8,920 bases of DNA from Nitrospira sp. GTDB taxonomy: Bacteria > Nitrospirota > Nitrospiria > Nitrospirales > Nitrospiraceae. Shown here piece by piece: positions 1 through 4,922 of this stretch. Position numbers and translations under genes: made by a program. Where the stretch lies: contig JABMDG010000079.1 in the NCBI GenBank assembly GCA_015904045.1, forward strand, positions 5,154 to 14,073, given 5' to 3'. The notes under the pieces were generated by a model that did no database searches, was not told the DNA's origin, and saw only the letters and a list, made by a program, of their open reading frames with translations. The first letter of the stretch is position 1. Each line of letters begins with the position of its first letter.

Positions 1-1
1 C

Positions 2-643
2 GTCGGCGAAATCGTTCAGTTCGGTGACGGAGCGAGCCATCGGTACCGTGCCGAAATCACCGACGTGTCCAAACAGGCCATCACCGGGCGCATTCTCGAT
101 ACGGTCCAGGAGCCGCCCCGCCACTCTCCCCGCCTGATCCTCGGCCAATCGCTGCTCAAGGGCGAAAAGATGGACTGGGTGATTCAGAAAGCTACTGAGC
201 TGGGTGTGGATGAGCTCGTACCGGTTCAAAGCAGGCACAGTGTGGTACAGCTCAAAGCCGATCGCATCGACTCGCAGATCGCCCGGTGGCACCGCATCGC
301 CCTGGAAGCGGCGCAGCAGTCCGAACAGTGGCGCCTGCCGACGATCGTCCGGCCACAATCTCTTGCAACACTTTTGAAAAGCCGCGAGACCGGCACGGCG
401 ACCCTCATGCTTGCCGAGCGGCTGGACGGGGCGAGTGTGCGAACAGTCGAACTGCCGCAAGACGTGACCGGCTCCGTGCTGATGTTGATCGGACCGGAGG
501 GAGGCTGGAGCAGGGAAGAAAGAGAACAAGCTGAGCAAGCGGGCATCCTATCGATTACCCTCGGTCCACACATCCTCCGGGCGGAAACCGCCGCCATCGC
601 CGCGGTCAGTATCGTACAATCACGGCTCGGCAGCCTGGGATAA
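2..643 (+). CDS. rsmE: RsmE, 16S rRNA m3U1498 methyltransferase (5' end cut off by window)
   Basis: The reading frame is open from base 2 and runs to TAA at 643, so the start lies outside the window. An internal GTG at 65 should not be taken as the start, because conserved-looking sequence precedes it. About 213 residues are present of the roughly 240 usual for RsmE, so perhaps 30 N-terminal residues of the PUA-like domain are missing. Hallmarks of the SPOUT (trefoil-knot) fold appear in order: LLKGEKMDWVIQKATELGV, then RWHRIALEAAQQSEQW, then IGPEGGWSREE (SAM-binding knot), and finally LGPHILRAETAAIAA. By family knowledge the enzyme uses SAM to methylate N3 of U1498 in 16S rRNA of the 30S subunit and acts as a dimer in the cytoplasm. 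The next plus-strand gene begins about 75-130 bases downstream, and no terminator with a T-run is visible between them. Confidence 0.95.
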   Translation, partial: VGEIVQFGDGASHRYRAEITDVSKQAITGRILDTVQEPPRHSPRLILGQSLLKGEKMDWVIQKATELGVDELVPVQSRHSVVQLKADRIDSQIARWHRIALEAAQQSEQWRLPTIVRPQSLATLLKSRETGTATLMLAERLDGASVRTVELPQDVTGSVLMLIGPEGGWSREEREQAEQAGILSITLGPHILRAETAAIAAVSIVQSRLGSLG

Positions 644-772
644 ATCAGCGTCCCTGGAGGCTCCGCGTGCCCGTCTCGCATGGTACCTTGATTGTATCGT
701 CACAAACTGCCGTGAATAATGTGGACTCGTAGCGGCTTGGGGGGCACGCCTTCTCGCTCCAGACGGTTCCAG

Positions 773-1291
773 ATGCGATACCTACTGATAATCGGATTGG
801 TCGGGCTGGCAATAGTCCTCTTCATCGGGGGACGAAACCTGCAGGCGCCGACGCATGTGAACGACACGGCCTATGACCTACTGCTCTCCACTCTCATCTC
901 GCACAGTGTGCCGGAAATATCGGTAACCAGACTTGCCTCAGGGCCCTTTCAGATACTCGATGCACGCTCATCCCGGGAATTCAACGTGAGTCATATTCCA
1001 GGGGCCACCCGGGTAGGCTACGAGGATTTTTCGCTGGATCGGTTGGCTGGCATCGATCCACAGTCACCGATAGCGGTGTATTGTTCCGTGGGATATCGCA
1101 GTGAACGCATCGCGGAGCAACTGCACCGGCGAGGCTATACCAATGTGGTCAATGTCTATGGCGGCATATTCGATTGGGTCAATACTGGACATCCCGTGGT
1201 GACCAGCGAGGGCACTGAAACGGAAGCGGTCCACGCCTACTCCATACTCTGGGGGATCTGGCTCAAACGTGGGGAACGCATCTATGACTAG
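773..1291 (+). CDS. Membrane-anchored single-domain rhodanese-like sulfurtransferase
   Basis: This 172-aa protein carries one rhodanese domain. An N-terminal hydrophobic helix (residues 3-20, RYLLIIGLVGLAIVLFIGG) looks like an uncleaved signal anchor, which would place the domain on the periplasmic side. The domain runs from about 48 to 143. ILDARSSREFNVSHIPGA (from residue 61) is the conserved acidic and CH2A-like segment, and the active-site loop is C104-SVGYR with catalytic Cys104, followed by GYTNVVNVYGGIFDW. Rhodaneses pass sulfane sulfur through a cysteine persulfide; the physiological donor and acceptor cannot be told here. I chose ATG 773 because it puts the hydrophobic helix at the N-terminus. 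An in-frame ATG at 719 would add 18 polar, Arg-rich residues (190 aa). Neither start has a good Shine-Dalgarno. A short tail (YSILWGIWLKRGERIYD) follows the domain and is not part of the rhodanese fold. Confidence 0.85.
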   Translation: MRYLLIIGLVGLAIVLFIGGRNLQAPTHVNDTAYDLLLSTLISHSVPEISVTRLASGPFQILDARSSREFNVSHIPGATRVGYEDFSLDRLAGIDPQSPIAVYCSVGYRSERIAEQLHRRGYTNVVNVYGGIFDWVNTGHPVVTSEGTETEAVHAYSILWGIWLKRGERIYD

Positions 1292-1714
1292 GCCAGAACG
1301 GCAACGGCCGAAACACTGTGCTGTGTCTCCTTCCATCAGCACATGAGATCATCGAGCCCGACAAGTTTATCATCTGCCGATACGCTCCGTTTGAGGATGA
1401 CAAAGGGGACATTCTGAATTTCCCCGATCGCGTCTTAACACCTGACACTCCGATGCCTTCCCTCCTCCGCCTCGCTGCGCTCAGGTCATCTCAGGAATGT
1501 TGGATTGACCTCCGACTTTGCAGTACACTTCTTACAGCAGTGTGGTGAGGGGACAGAAACGGAGCTGCCAAGCGGTGCCTGCATCGTCGTCTGTGAGTGT
1601 GAACCGTGCCGCGTCGTGCTTCGCCCGAACCAGCCCGGGAGGCGACGGAGATTGTCCTAAAAGCAGATTTCAGCCCCCTGTGGTGTAACAATGTTGGTGA
1701 AAGGCTGGTGATCG
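1292..1714. other. 423-base stretch without a convincing gene
   Basis: No recognisable protein, RNA or mobile element was found on either strand. The longest plus-strand frame that fits (GTG 1318 to TGA 1548, 76 codons) has no Shine-Dalgarno, matches no family I know, and breaks into low-complexity Leu/Ser/Arg sequence after about residue 45. Its first part (around 1350-1450) has a more protein-like, acidic composition and could be a gene remnant. The minus-strand frame across 1491-1949 runs antiparallel over the Sel1-repeat gene and looks like its shadow. No clear -35/-10 pair at normal spacing was found ahead of the Sel1 gene. Confidence 0.5.
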
Positions 1715-2218
1715 ATGTGGCATGTTTTCTGTGCAGTACTTTTAGTTCTGACCAGTGCGGCAGGCACAGGTCTACCGTCCGTTGCAGCGGCAGAGTCTCT
1801 TGAGGAGGCGGAATTTTCGTATGAGCGTGGTGAGTATACACAGGCGGCCCGCCTCTTCGGTCCCCTGGCGGAGCAGGGCGTCGCATCGGCTCAGTTCTAT
1901 CTGGGCTTGATGCATGAAAAAGGACGAGGCGTCCGGCAGGACTACCCAACGGCCCTGACGTGGTTTCGGAAGGCGGCGGCGCAGGGCTACGTTGGCCCCC
2001 AGAACAATCTGGGCCTGATGTACGAACGGGGCCGGGGCGTCCGGAAAGACCTGGTTCGCGCGTTCATGTGGTATGACCTGGCTGGTGCGATGTTACCCGG
2101 CGATGACGGCAAGGCAGCCTTGACGCGCCGGGACCAGCTGCGCGCACACATGACTGCCGCGCAGATCGAGCAGGCGCAGGAGTACATGGGAGGGAAGGAA
2201 CGCATTGTGAAAGAGTGA
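1715..2218 (+). CDS. Exported Sel1-repeat (TPR-like) protein
   Basis: This is a 167-aa protein with a Sec signal peptide: a hydrophobic core at residues 4-20 and an AAA site near 24-26, so the mature protein should start around Glu27. It then has one weak and two good Sel1-like repeats. The first is partial (about 31-56). The second is ASAQFYLGLMHEKGRGV...ALTWFRKAAAQG (about 58-91). The third is GPQNNLGLMYERGRGV...AFMWYDLAGA (about 94-125). A C-terminal helix (RRDQLRAHMTAAQIEQAQE) is typical of small solitary Sel1 proteins. The repeats form alpha-alpha superhelices that bind other proteins, so the likely role is a periplasmic scaffold or adaptor; the partner is unknown. ATG 1715 is the first start after an in-frame stop at 1709-1711, with GAAAGG at 1699-1704 as a plausible ribosome binding site. 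Cys6 lies too early and lacks a lipobox, so this is not a lipoprotein. Confidence 0.85.
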   Translation: MWHVFCAVLLVLTSAAGTGLPSVAAAESLEEAEFSYERGEYTQAARLFGPLAEQGVASAQFYLGLMHEKGRGVRQDYPTALTWFRKAAAQGYVGPQNNLGLMYERGRGVRKDLVRAFMWYDLAGAMLPGDDGKAALTRRDQLRAHMTAAQIEQAQEYMGGKERIVKE

Positions 2219-2229
2219 CCTGCGGGTTC

Positions 2230-2340
2230 ACCGAAGGTTGGGTTACTTCGGCTCAGGGCAAGAATGCATTCGATGGTGTTTATCCGCTCGCTTCAAATAC
2301 GATACAGCGATAATTAGCGAGCAGGTCAACCGAAGGTTGG
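2230..2340 (+). repeat. Pair of 12-base direct repeats, ACCGAAGGTTGG
   Basis: ACCGAAGGTTGG occurs exactly at 2230-2241 and again at 2329-2340, 99 bases apart. Together the copies bracket the interval between the Sel1 gene and tRNA-Ser(UGA). The first copy is also the left arm of a 6-bp hairpin, CCGAAG (2231-2236) with CTTCGG (2246-2251), with a 9-base loop and no T-run. The second copy ends three bases before the tRNA. What they do is unknown. Confidence 0.6.
2286..2322 (+). promoter_or_regulatory. Possible tRNA-Ser(UGA) promoter -10 between inverted repeat arms
   Basis: GATAAT at 2309-2314 matches five of six bases of a sigma-70 -10 box and lies about 30 bases before the tRNA, a sensible leader length. 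The -35 side is weak: GCTCGC falls at 17-base spacing. A perfect 7-bp inverted repeat, GCTCGCT (2286-2292) and AGCGAGC (2316-2322), brackets the -10 with 23 bases between the arms. This could be an operator-like arrangement or chance. Confidence 0.3.
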
Positions 2341-2343
2341 TAT

Positions 2344-2433
2344 GGAGGGGTGCCGGAGCGGCCGAACGGACCGGTCTTGAAAACCGGAGATGGGGTAACT
2401 CATCCGCGAGTTCAAATCTCGCCCCCTCCGCCA
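2344..2433 (+). tRNA. tRNA-Ser, anticodon UGA, CCA encoded
   Basis: This is a complete class II tRNA of 90 bases. The acceptor arms GGAGGGG (2344-2350) and CCCCTCC (2423-2429) pair over 7 bp, followed by discriminator G2430 and a genomically encoded CCA (2431-2433). The anticodon stem is CCGGT/ACCGG with loop CTTGAAA, and anticodon TGA sits at 2378-2380. The long variable arm pairs GATGGG with CTCATC (one G-U) around a GTAA loop. The T-arm is GCGAG-TTCAAAT-CTCGC. It reads UCA and, by wobble, other UCN codons. The A36-A37-A38 run is the kind recognised by MiaA for i6A37 modification (family knowledge). Confidence 0.97.
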
Positions 2434-2458
2434 TATTCCACGTTCTCTGCGACTATTC

Positions 2459-2488
2459 TTGTCGTAGCTCCTCACGGTAGCGTACGAT
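2459..2488 (+). promoter_or_regulatory. Weak sigma-70-like promoter candidate for the 275-aa membrane protein gene
   Basis: TTGTCG (2459-2464) and TACGAT (2483-2488) are separated by 18 bases. The -35 matches three of six consensus positions and the -10 four of six. A transcript would begin near 2495, just ahead of the Shine-Dalgarno at 2504-2508. Supported only by eye. Confidence 0.25.
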
Positions 2489-2517
2489 CCTGCCGACCCC
2501 TCTAGGAGCATAGTTGC

Positions 2518-3345
2518 ATGGACGTCTTGCGGAAATGCTGGCAGTGGTTTTGGCGGCAAAGCTGGCTCAATAAGGTCATCATACTGGGGCTGTTTGCCGT
2601 AGTCGTGCCGTTTGTTCTCCCGACAGTCGTAGCCTGGTTCAGACCCACCATTCTCAATGTGGGAGTGGCATTCTATACCGATGAACGTGCAGCCCTCTCA
2701 GATGGGAAGACCACACGGTATTTTTTTGAAAAGCGAAACCTCGTGACGAATTGCAGCCTCCGGAAGATTGAGGAACCATTACCCAAGGAACGCACTATTC
2801 CCCCTCTTGCACAATCCTGGGTCGTCCTCAAATTACTACTGGAAAATCCATCAGATCAGAACATTACCAACCTCCGCATCGGTGTCAGATCGCCCGCCCT
2901 GAGTCAGGCTACCCAACTATTGACGGCACCACATATCGACGCGACAGGCCACATGGAAACGCCTGCGCGAGACGCCCGCCGCTTTTATCTCATTTCCATT
3001 CCCGCCATTGCCGCTGGGTCCTCCCTCGTCCTCAGTTTGAAAACCCCGATCGATGATCAACTTCGCCAATTCATCTACGTGGACCGACGCACGGTAACTA
3101 TTCAAGTACCGTTTGTCGCGGCAGACCAGTTTCGGGAATATCCCCCTATCGTCGCTCGAACCAACGCAGTAAAGATTTTGAACCGGGAGGGAGTCCTACG
3201 AACCGATGCCGATAAGACAACGGATGAAACTCTCGTATTTACAAGGCTCTCTGAAGATGCACCGGATCCCAAGTCTGACACTTCGCCCTATCAAGTGCTC
3301 CCCCCATCAAAAACTTGTCCGGAAGGAGAAGCGGGGCTTTGGTAA
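2518..3345 (+). CDS. Unknown bitopic membrane protein with beta-rich extracytoplasmic domain
   Basis: I do not recognise this 275-aa protein. Its first 19 residues are Trp- and Arg/Lys-rich (MDVLRKCWQWFWRQSWLNK). One hydrophobic helix follows (about 20-41, with two prolines), so by the positive-inside rule the N-terminus is cytoplasmic and about 230 residues lie outside the membrane. The segment WVVLKLLLENPSDQNITNLRIGV, followed by alternating hydrophobic strands (FYLISIPAIAAGSSLVLSL; RRTVTIQVPFV), suggests an Ig-like beta-sandwich; this is inference. Cysteines sit at residue 7, before the helix, and in the domain at NCSL and KTCPEG near the C-terminus; the last two could pair outside the cell. 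The start is ATG 2518, nine bases after AGGAG (2504-2508). It stands alone, 84 bases after tRNA-Ser(UGA) and 145 bases before the next gene. Confidence 0.8.
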   Translation: MDVLRKCWQWFWRQSWLNKVIILGLFAVVVPFVLPTVVAWFRPTILNVGVAFYTDERAALSDGKTTRYFFEKRNLVTNCSLRKIEEPLPKERTIPPLAQSWVVLKLLLENPSDQNITNLRIGVRSPALSQATQLLTAPHIDATGHMETPARDARRFYLISIPAIAAGSSLVLSLKTPIDDQLRQFIYVDRRTVTIQVPFVAADQFREYPPIVARTNAVKILNREGVLRTDADKTTDETLVFTRLSEDAPDPKSDTSPYQVLPPSKTCPEGEAGLW

Positions 3346-3490
3346 GTCGTTCCTGCCCCAACTGAACTATTTACATTCCAGTAATACCACTTTCGGTGGG
3401 GCTGCTACCTGTCTTGGGGAGTGGAAAACGTCCCACGAATTATACTATCCTCCGCTCGATCTGACGATACTTCCAACGAGAGGAAAGTAC

Positions 3491-3844
3491 ATGCCCACCG
3501 CGCCGCTCTCTCGGATGATCATCAATTGCATTCTGAACCGGGGACGCGCTGGACTGGAAGGAGAAGGATGCCTCTATGATATGGCGGCGCCGGACCGGGA
3601 ACTGTCCGCGCCTGACAAACTCAGGACAGGCGATTATGTGAAGATTCGCTTGTGGCTGCCCGATGAAGACGCCCACATTGCCGTCGATTTGGCCGAAGTT
3701 GAATGGATCGAAAGCCACTGGCTCAAAGCCGATCTGTTATCCGTTTCCCCGGAGAATCAGGCCCGACTCAATCAGTTCAAGTCGTTACAGCGATCCTCCT
3801 CCCGCGGACAGCGTACCAGCCAACAGATTCTTATTCGGTTCTGA
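3491..3844 (+). CDS. Small PilZ-like domain protein, degenerate at c-di-GMP motif
   Basis: This 117-aa protein has the pattern of small PilZ domains: GEGCLYDMAAPDRELSAPDKLRTGDYVKIRLWLPDED (25-60), then an IAVDLAEVEWIESHWLKADLLSV beta region (63-85) and a SPENQARLNQF end (86-96). PilZ proteins bind cyclic di-GMP through RxxxR and D/N-x-S-x-x-G. Here the second motif is reduced to YDMAAPDRE and no clean RxxxR precedes it, so c-di-GMP binding is doubtful and a protein-interaction role is possible. The Ser/Arg/Gln-rich tail (98-113) looks disordered. I set the start at ATG 3491 because AGAGGA lies at 3479-3484, six bases upstream. The same frame opens further upstream (from 3206) but there overlaps the preceding gene and has no family resemblance. 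TATACT at 3441-3446 could be a -10, though no good -35 accompanies it. Confidence 0.7.
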   Translation: MPTAPLSRMIINCILNRGRAGLEGEGCLYDMAAPDRELSAPDKLRTGDYVKIRLWLPDEDAHIAVDLAEVEWIESHWLKADLLSVSPENQARLNQFKSLQRSSSRGQRTSQQILIRF

Positions 3845-3847
3845 CCA

Positions 3848-3859
3848 GTTTTATAAAAC
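3848..3859. repeat. Perfect 12-base palindrome GTTTTATAAAAC just after a stop codon
   Basis: GTTTTATAAAAC equals its own reverse complement and begins three bases after the TGA of the PilZ-like gene. As a palindrome without a spacer it makes a poor hairpin, so it is not a normal terminator. A dimeric-protein binding site is possible. It is conspicuously AT-rich against its surroundings. Confidence 0.5.
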
Positions 3860-4006
3860 CGCCTGATCGGCCATCCCTAAATTCGGTATCCCTCTTTCGT
3901 CTAGCTGCTGCTACCTCAACGGTATATTCAGAGCTCACGCCTAAAGGGTATTCTGTCACCTGCTGACTCTGGACAGTCTGGACTCTCTAGCAAGGAGAAG
4001 CGAACC

Positions 4007-4207
4007 ATGCAGAAGCAGCTCGGTAAGATCGGGGCCATCAGACGAGAAGTGCATGGGAAGCCCTGCCCGTTCTGTGGCGGGCACACCTATCAACTCGTAC
4101 TCCGGACAGCATCCACCACGGACGAGTCAGGGATTTTTGCTCGATGTTCCCACTGTCACCATCCGCGAAGATTCGACGAAGACCTTGGCCAAATCTTATG
4201 GATGTGA
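4007..4207 (+). CDS. Small two-CXXC zinc-ribbon protein
   Basis: This is a 66-aa protein with two CXXC knuckles, C20-PF-C23 (CPFCGG) and C47-SH-C50 followed by H51 and H52 (CSHCHH). They are separated by 23 residues that could form a beta hairpin, the usual layout of a structural zinc ribbon. The N-terminus (MQKQLGKIGAIRREVHGK) is basic. Such mini zinc ribbons bind nucleic acid or proteins; no specific function can be named. The start is firm: AAGGAG at 3992-3997 lies nine bases before ATG 4007, and the spacing of the motifs supports the frame. A second small frame with a very strong Shine-Dalgarno begins 27 bases after its stop, so the two may be cotranscribed. No good terminator lies between this gene and the PilZ-like gene. 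Confidence 0.75.
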   Translation: MQKQLGKIGAIRREVHGKPCPFCGGHTYQLVLRTASTTDESGIFARCSHCHHPRRFDEDLGQILWM

Positions 4208-4233
4208 TGCCACCGGAAAGGAGGACACGTTCA

Positions 4234-4512
4234 ATGTCATTTACGGCCTGGCGTACCCGACGAATACACAGACAGCAAACACGGAAAGCACTACAAATGC
4301 TTGCCCTCAGCGGCGTTGTGCGTCCAAGTGATGTCGAATTGCGTTATTCGATCCCTCTCATCAAGATTAGTGGCACCCACACCGACCCTGAGGATCAATC
4401 CCCCTTCAACGAGCAGAGTGTCCCGCCATTTTCTGAATCCTCCCCTCCATCGCCCATTAATGACGCACACCGCTCTCAATGGAGACGTCACGAGTTGCCT
4501 GCTTCGTCATAA
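4234..4512 (+). CDS. Possible small basic protein of unknown function
   Basis: A 92-codon frame starts at ATG 4234, preceded by AAAGGAGG (4217-4224), a nearly ideal Shine-Dalgarno at nine-base spacing. That is the main reason for the call. The first 20 residues are strongly basic (WRTRRIHRQQTRKAL), a middle stretch (ALSGVVRPSDVELRYSIPLIKI) could fold, and the last 45 residues are Pro/Ser-rich and probably disordered. There is no cysteine, signal peptide or recognisable domain. Codon third positions are not clearly GC-biased, which weakens the case; it could be a decaying gene or a chance frame. The same frame is open upstream to 4144 but there overlaps the zinc-ribbon gene, so the Shine-Dalgarno decides the start. 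If real, it pairs with the zinc-ribbon gene as a two-gene unit. Confidence 0.5.
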   Translation: MSFTAWRTRRIHRQQTRKALQMLALSGVVRPSDVELRYSIPLIKISGTHTDPEDQSPFNEQSVPPFSESSPPSPINDAHRSQWRRHELPASS

Positions 4513-4605
4513 TATAGTTCCTGCATATGTCCCGATCCCTTGTGCCTTCCCTAGAGGCTGAGGTAAGATCACGCCTCGTCGGCGGTGATCCCACCTCACG
4601 ACGTT

Positions 4606-4624
4606 GTCCGCCGCAACTGCGGAC
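4606..4624. other. Hairpin GTCCGC/GCGGAC upstream of tRNA-Ser(GCU)
   Basis: A perfect 6-bp stem, GTCCGC (4606-4611) and GCGGAC (4619-4624), encloses a 7-base loop 26 bases before the tRNA. No T-run follows, so it is not a typical intrinsic terminator. It may end or shield transcripts coming from the upstream small genes, or be chance. Confidence 0.35.
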
Positions 4625-4650
4625 GTGGTCCAATCCAAGCATAGTGACGT

Positions 4651-4740
4651 GGAGAGGTGGCCGAGTGGCCGAAGGCAACGGTTTGCTAAACCGTCGTAGG
4701 GACAAAATCTCTACCGAGGGTTCAAATCCCTCCCTCTCCG
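4651..4740 (+). tRNA. tRNA-Ser, anticodon GCU, CCA not encoded
   Basis: This is a complete class II tRNA. The acceptor arms GGAGAGG (4651-4657) and CCTCTCC (4733-4739) pair over 7 bp, with discriminator G4740. The next bases are CCC rather than CCA, so the 3' end must be added by CCA nucleotidyltransferase, unlike the tRNA-Ser(UGA) 2.2 kb upstream. The anticodon stem ACGGT/ACCGT carries loop TTGCTAA with anticodon GCT at 4685-4687. A long variable arm (TAGGGACAAAATCTCTA) and T-arm GAGGG-TTCAAAT-CCCTC follow. It reads AGC and AGU. As an ANN-codon reader with A37 it is an expected target of t6A modification, which needs the Sua5 encoded further right. Confidence 0.97.
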
Positions 4741-4742
4741 CC

Positions 4743-4755
4743 CGGCGTTTCGCCG
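4743..4755 (+). terminator. Short hairpin after tRNA-Ser(GCU)
   Basis: CGGCG (4743-4747) and CGCCG (4751-4755) form a 5-bp GC stem with a TTT loop, followed only by ATTTG. It starts three bases past the mature tRNA end, so it could help processing or weak termination. The lack of a T-run makes efficient termination unlikely. Confidence 0.35.
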
Positions 4756-4805
4756 ATTTGAACCACCACGGCTCCAAGCGGTTACTCAGTGGCAGGAGAT
4801 TTTTC

Positions 4806-4834
4806 TTGTGGGATCTGCCTTTGTATCGTATTGT
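4806..4834 (+). promoter_or_regulatory. Candidate sigma-70 promoter for the FKBP gene
   Basis: TTGTGG (4806-4811) and TATTGT (4829-4834) are separated by exactly 17 bases. The -35 keeps the important TTG and the -10 matches four of six positions. This predicts a leader of about 80 bases containing two short palindromes, CACATGTG (4854-4861) and CCGCATGCGG (4869-4878). Confidence 0.35.
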
Positions 4835-4922
4835 ACCCACACCCGCACGGTGCCACATGTGTGGTTTTCCGCATGCGGACAACACAGTTTTCGTGTCTCC
4901 CATTTTCAAGAAAGGATCTTCG

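Noticed and set aside
226..681. Minus-strand 151-codon frame opposite rsmE
   Set aside because: It lies antisense to a clear RsmE and gives Ser/Arg-rich translation with no motif; a shadow of the real gene.
688..720. Promoter TTGATT / AATAAT before the rhodanese gene
   Set aside because: The spacer would be 21 bases, too long for a normal sigma-70 promoter.
1491..1949. Minus-strand 152-codon frame across the gap and the Sel1 gene
   Set aside because: His/Arg/Pro-rich composition typical of an antisense shadow; no Shine-Dalgarno or family pattern.
3206..3490. Upstream extension of the PilZ-like frame to 3206
   Set aside because: It overlaps the 275-aa gene in another frame, has no family resemblance, and a ribosome-binding site points to ATG 3491.
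4007..4512. Zinc-ribbon plus basic peptide as a toxin-antitoxin pair
   Set aside because: Neither protein resembles a known toxin or antitoxin and there is no autoregulatory operator; size and spacing alone are not enough.
2411..4740. Possible attL/attR pair from the shared tRNA 3' ends
   Set aside because: The similarity (TTCAAATC and CTCCG regions) is what any two serine tRNAs share; there is no exact long repeat and no integrase.
4527..4922. N-terminal extension of the FKBP frame back to 4527
   Set aside because: It would translate straight through tRNA-Ser(GCU) and place the signal peptide in mid-protein; ATG 4923 with a Shine-Dalgarno is the natural start.
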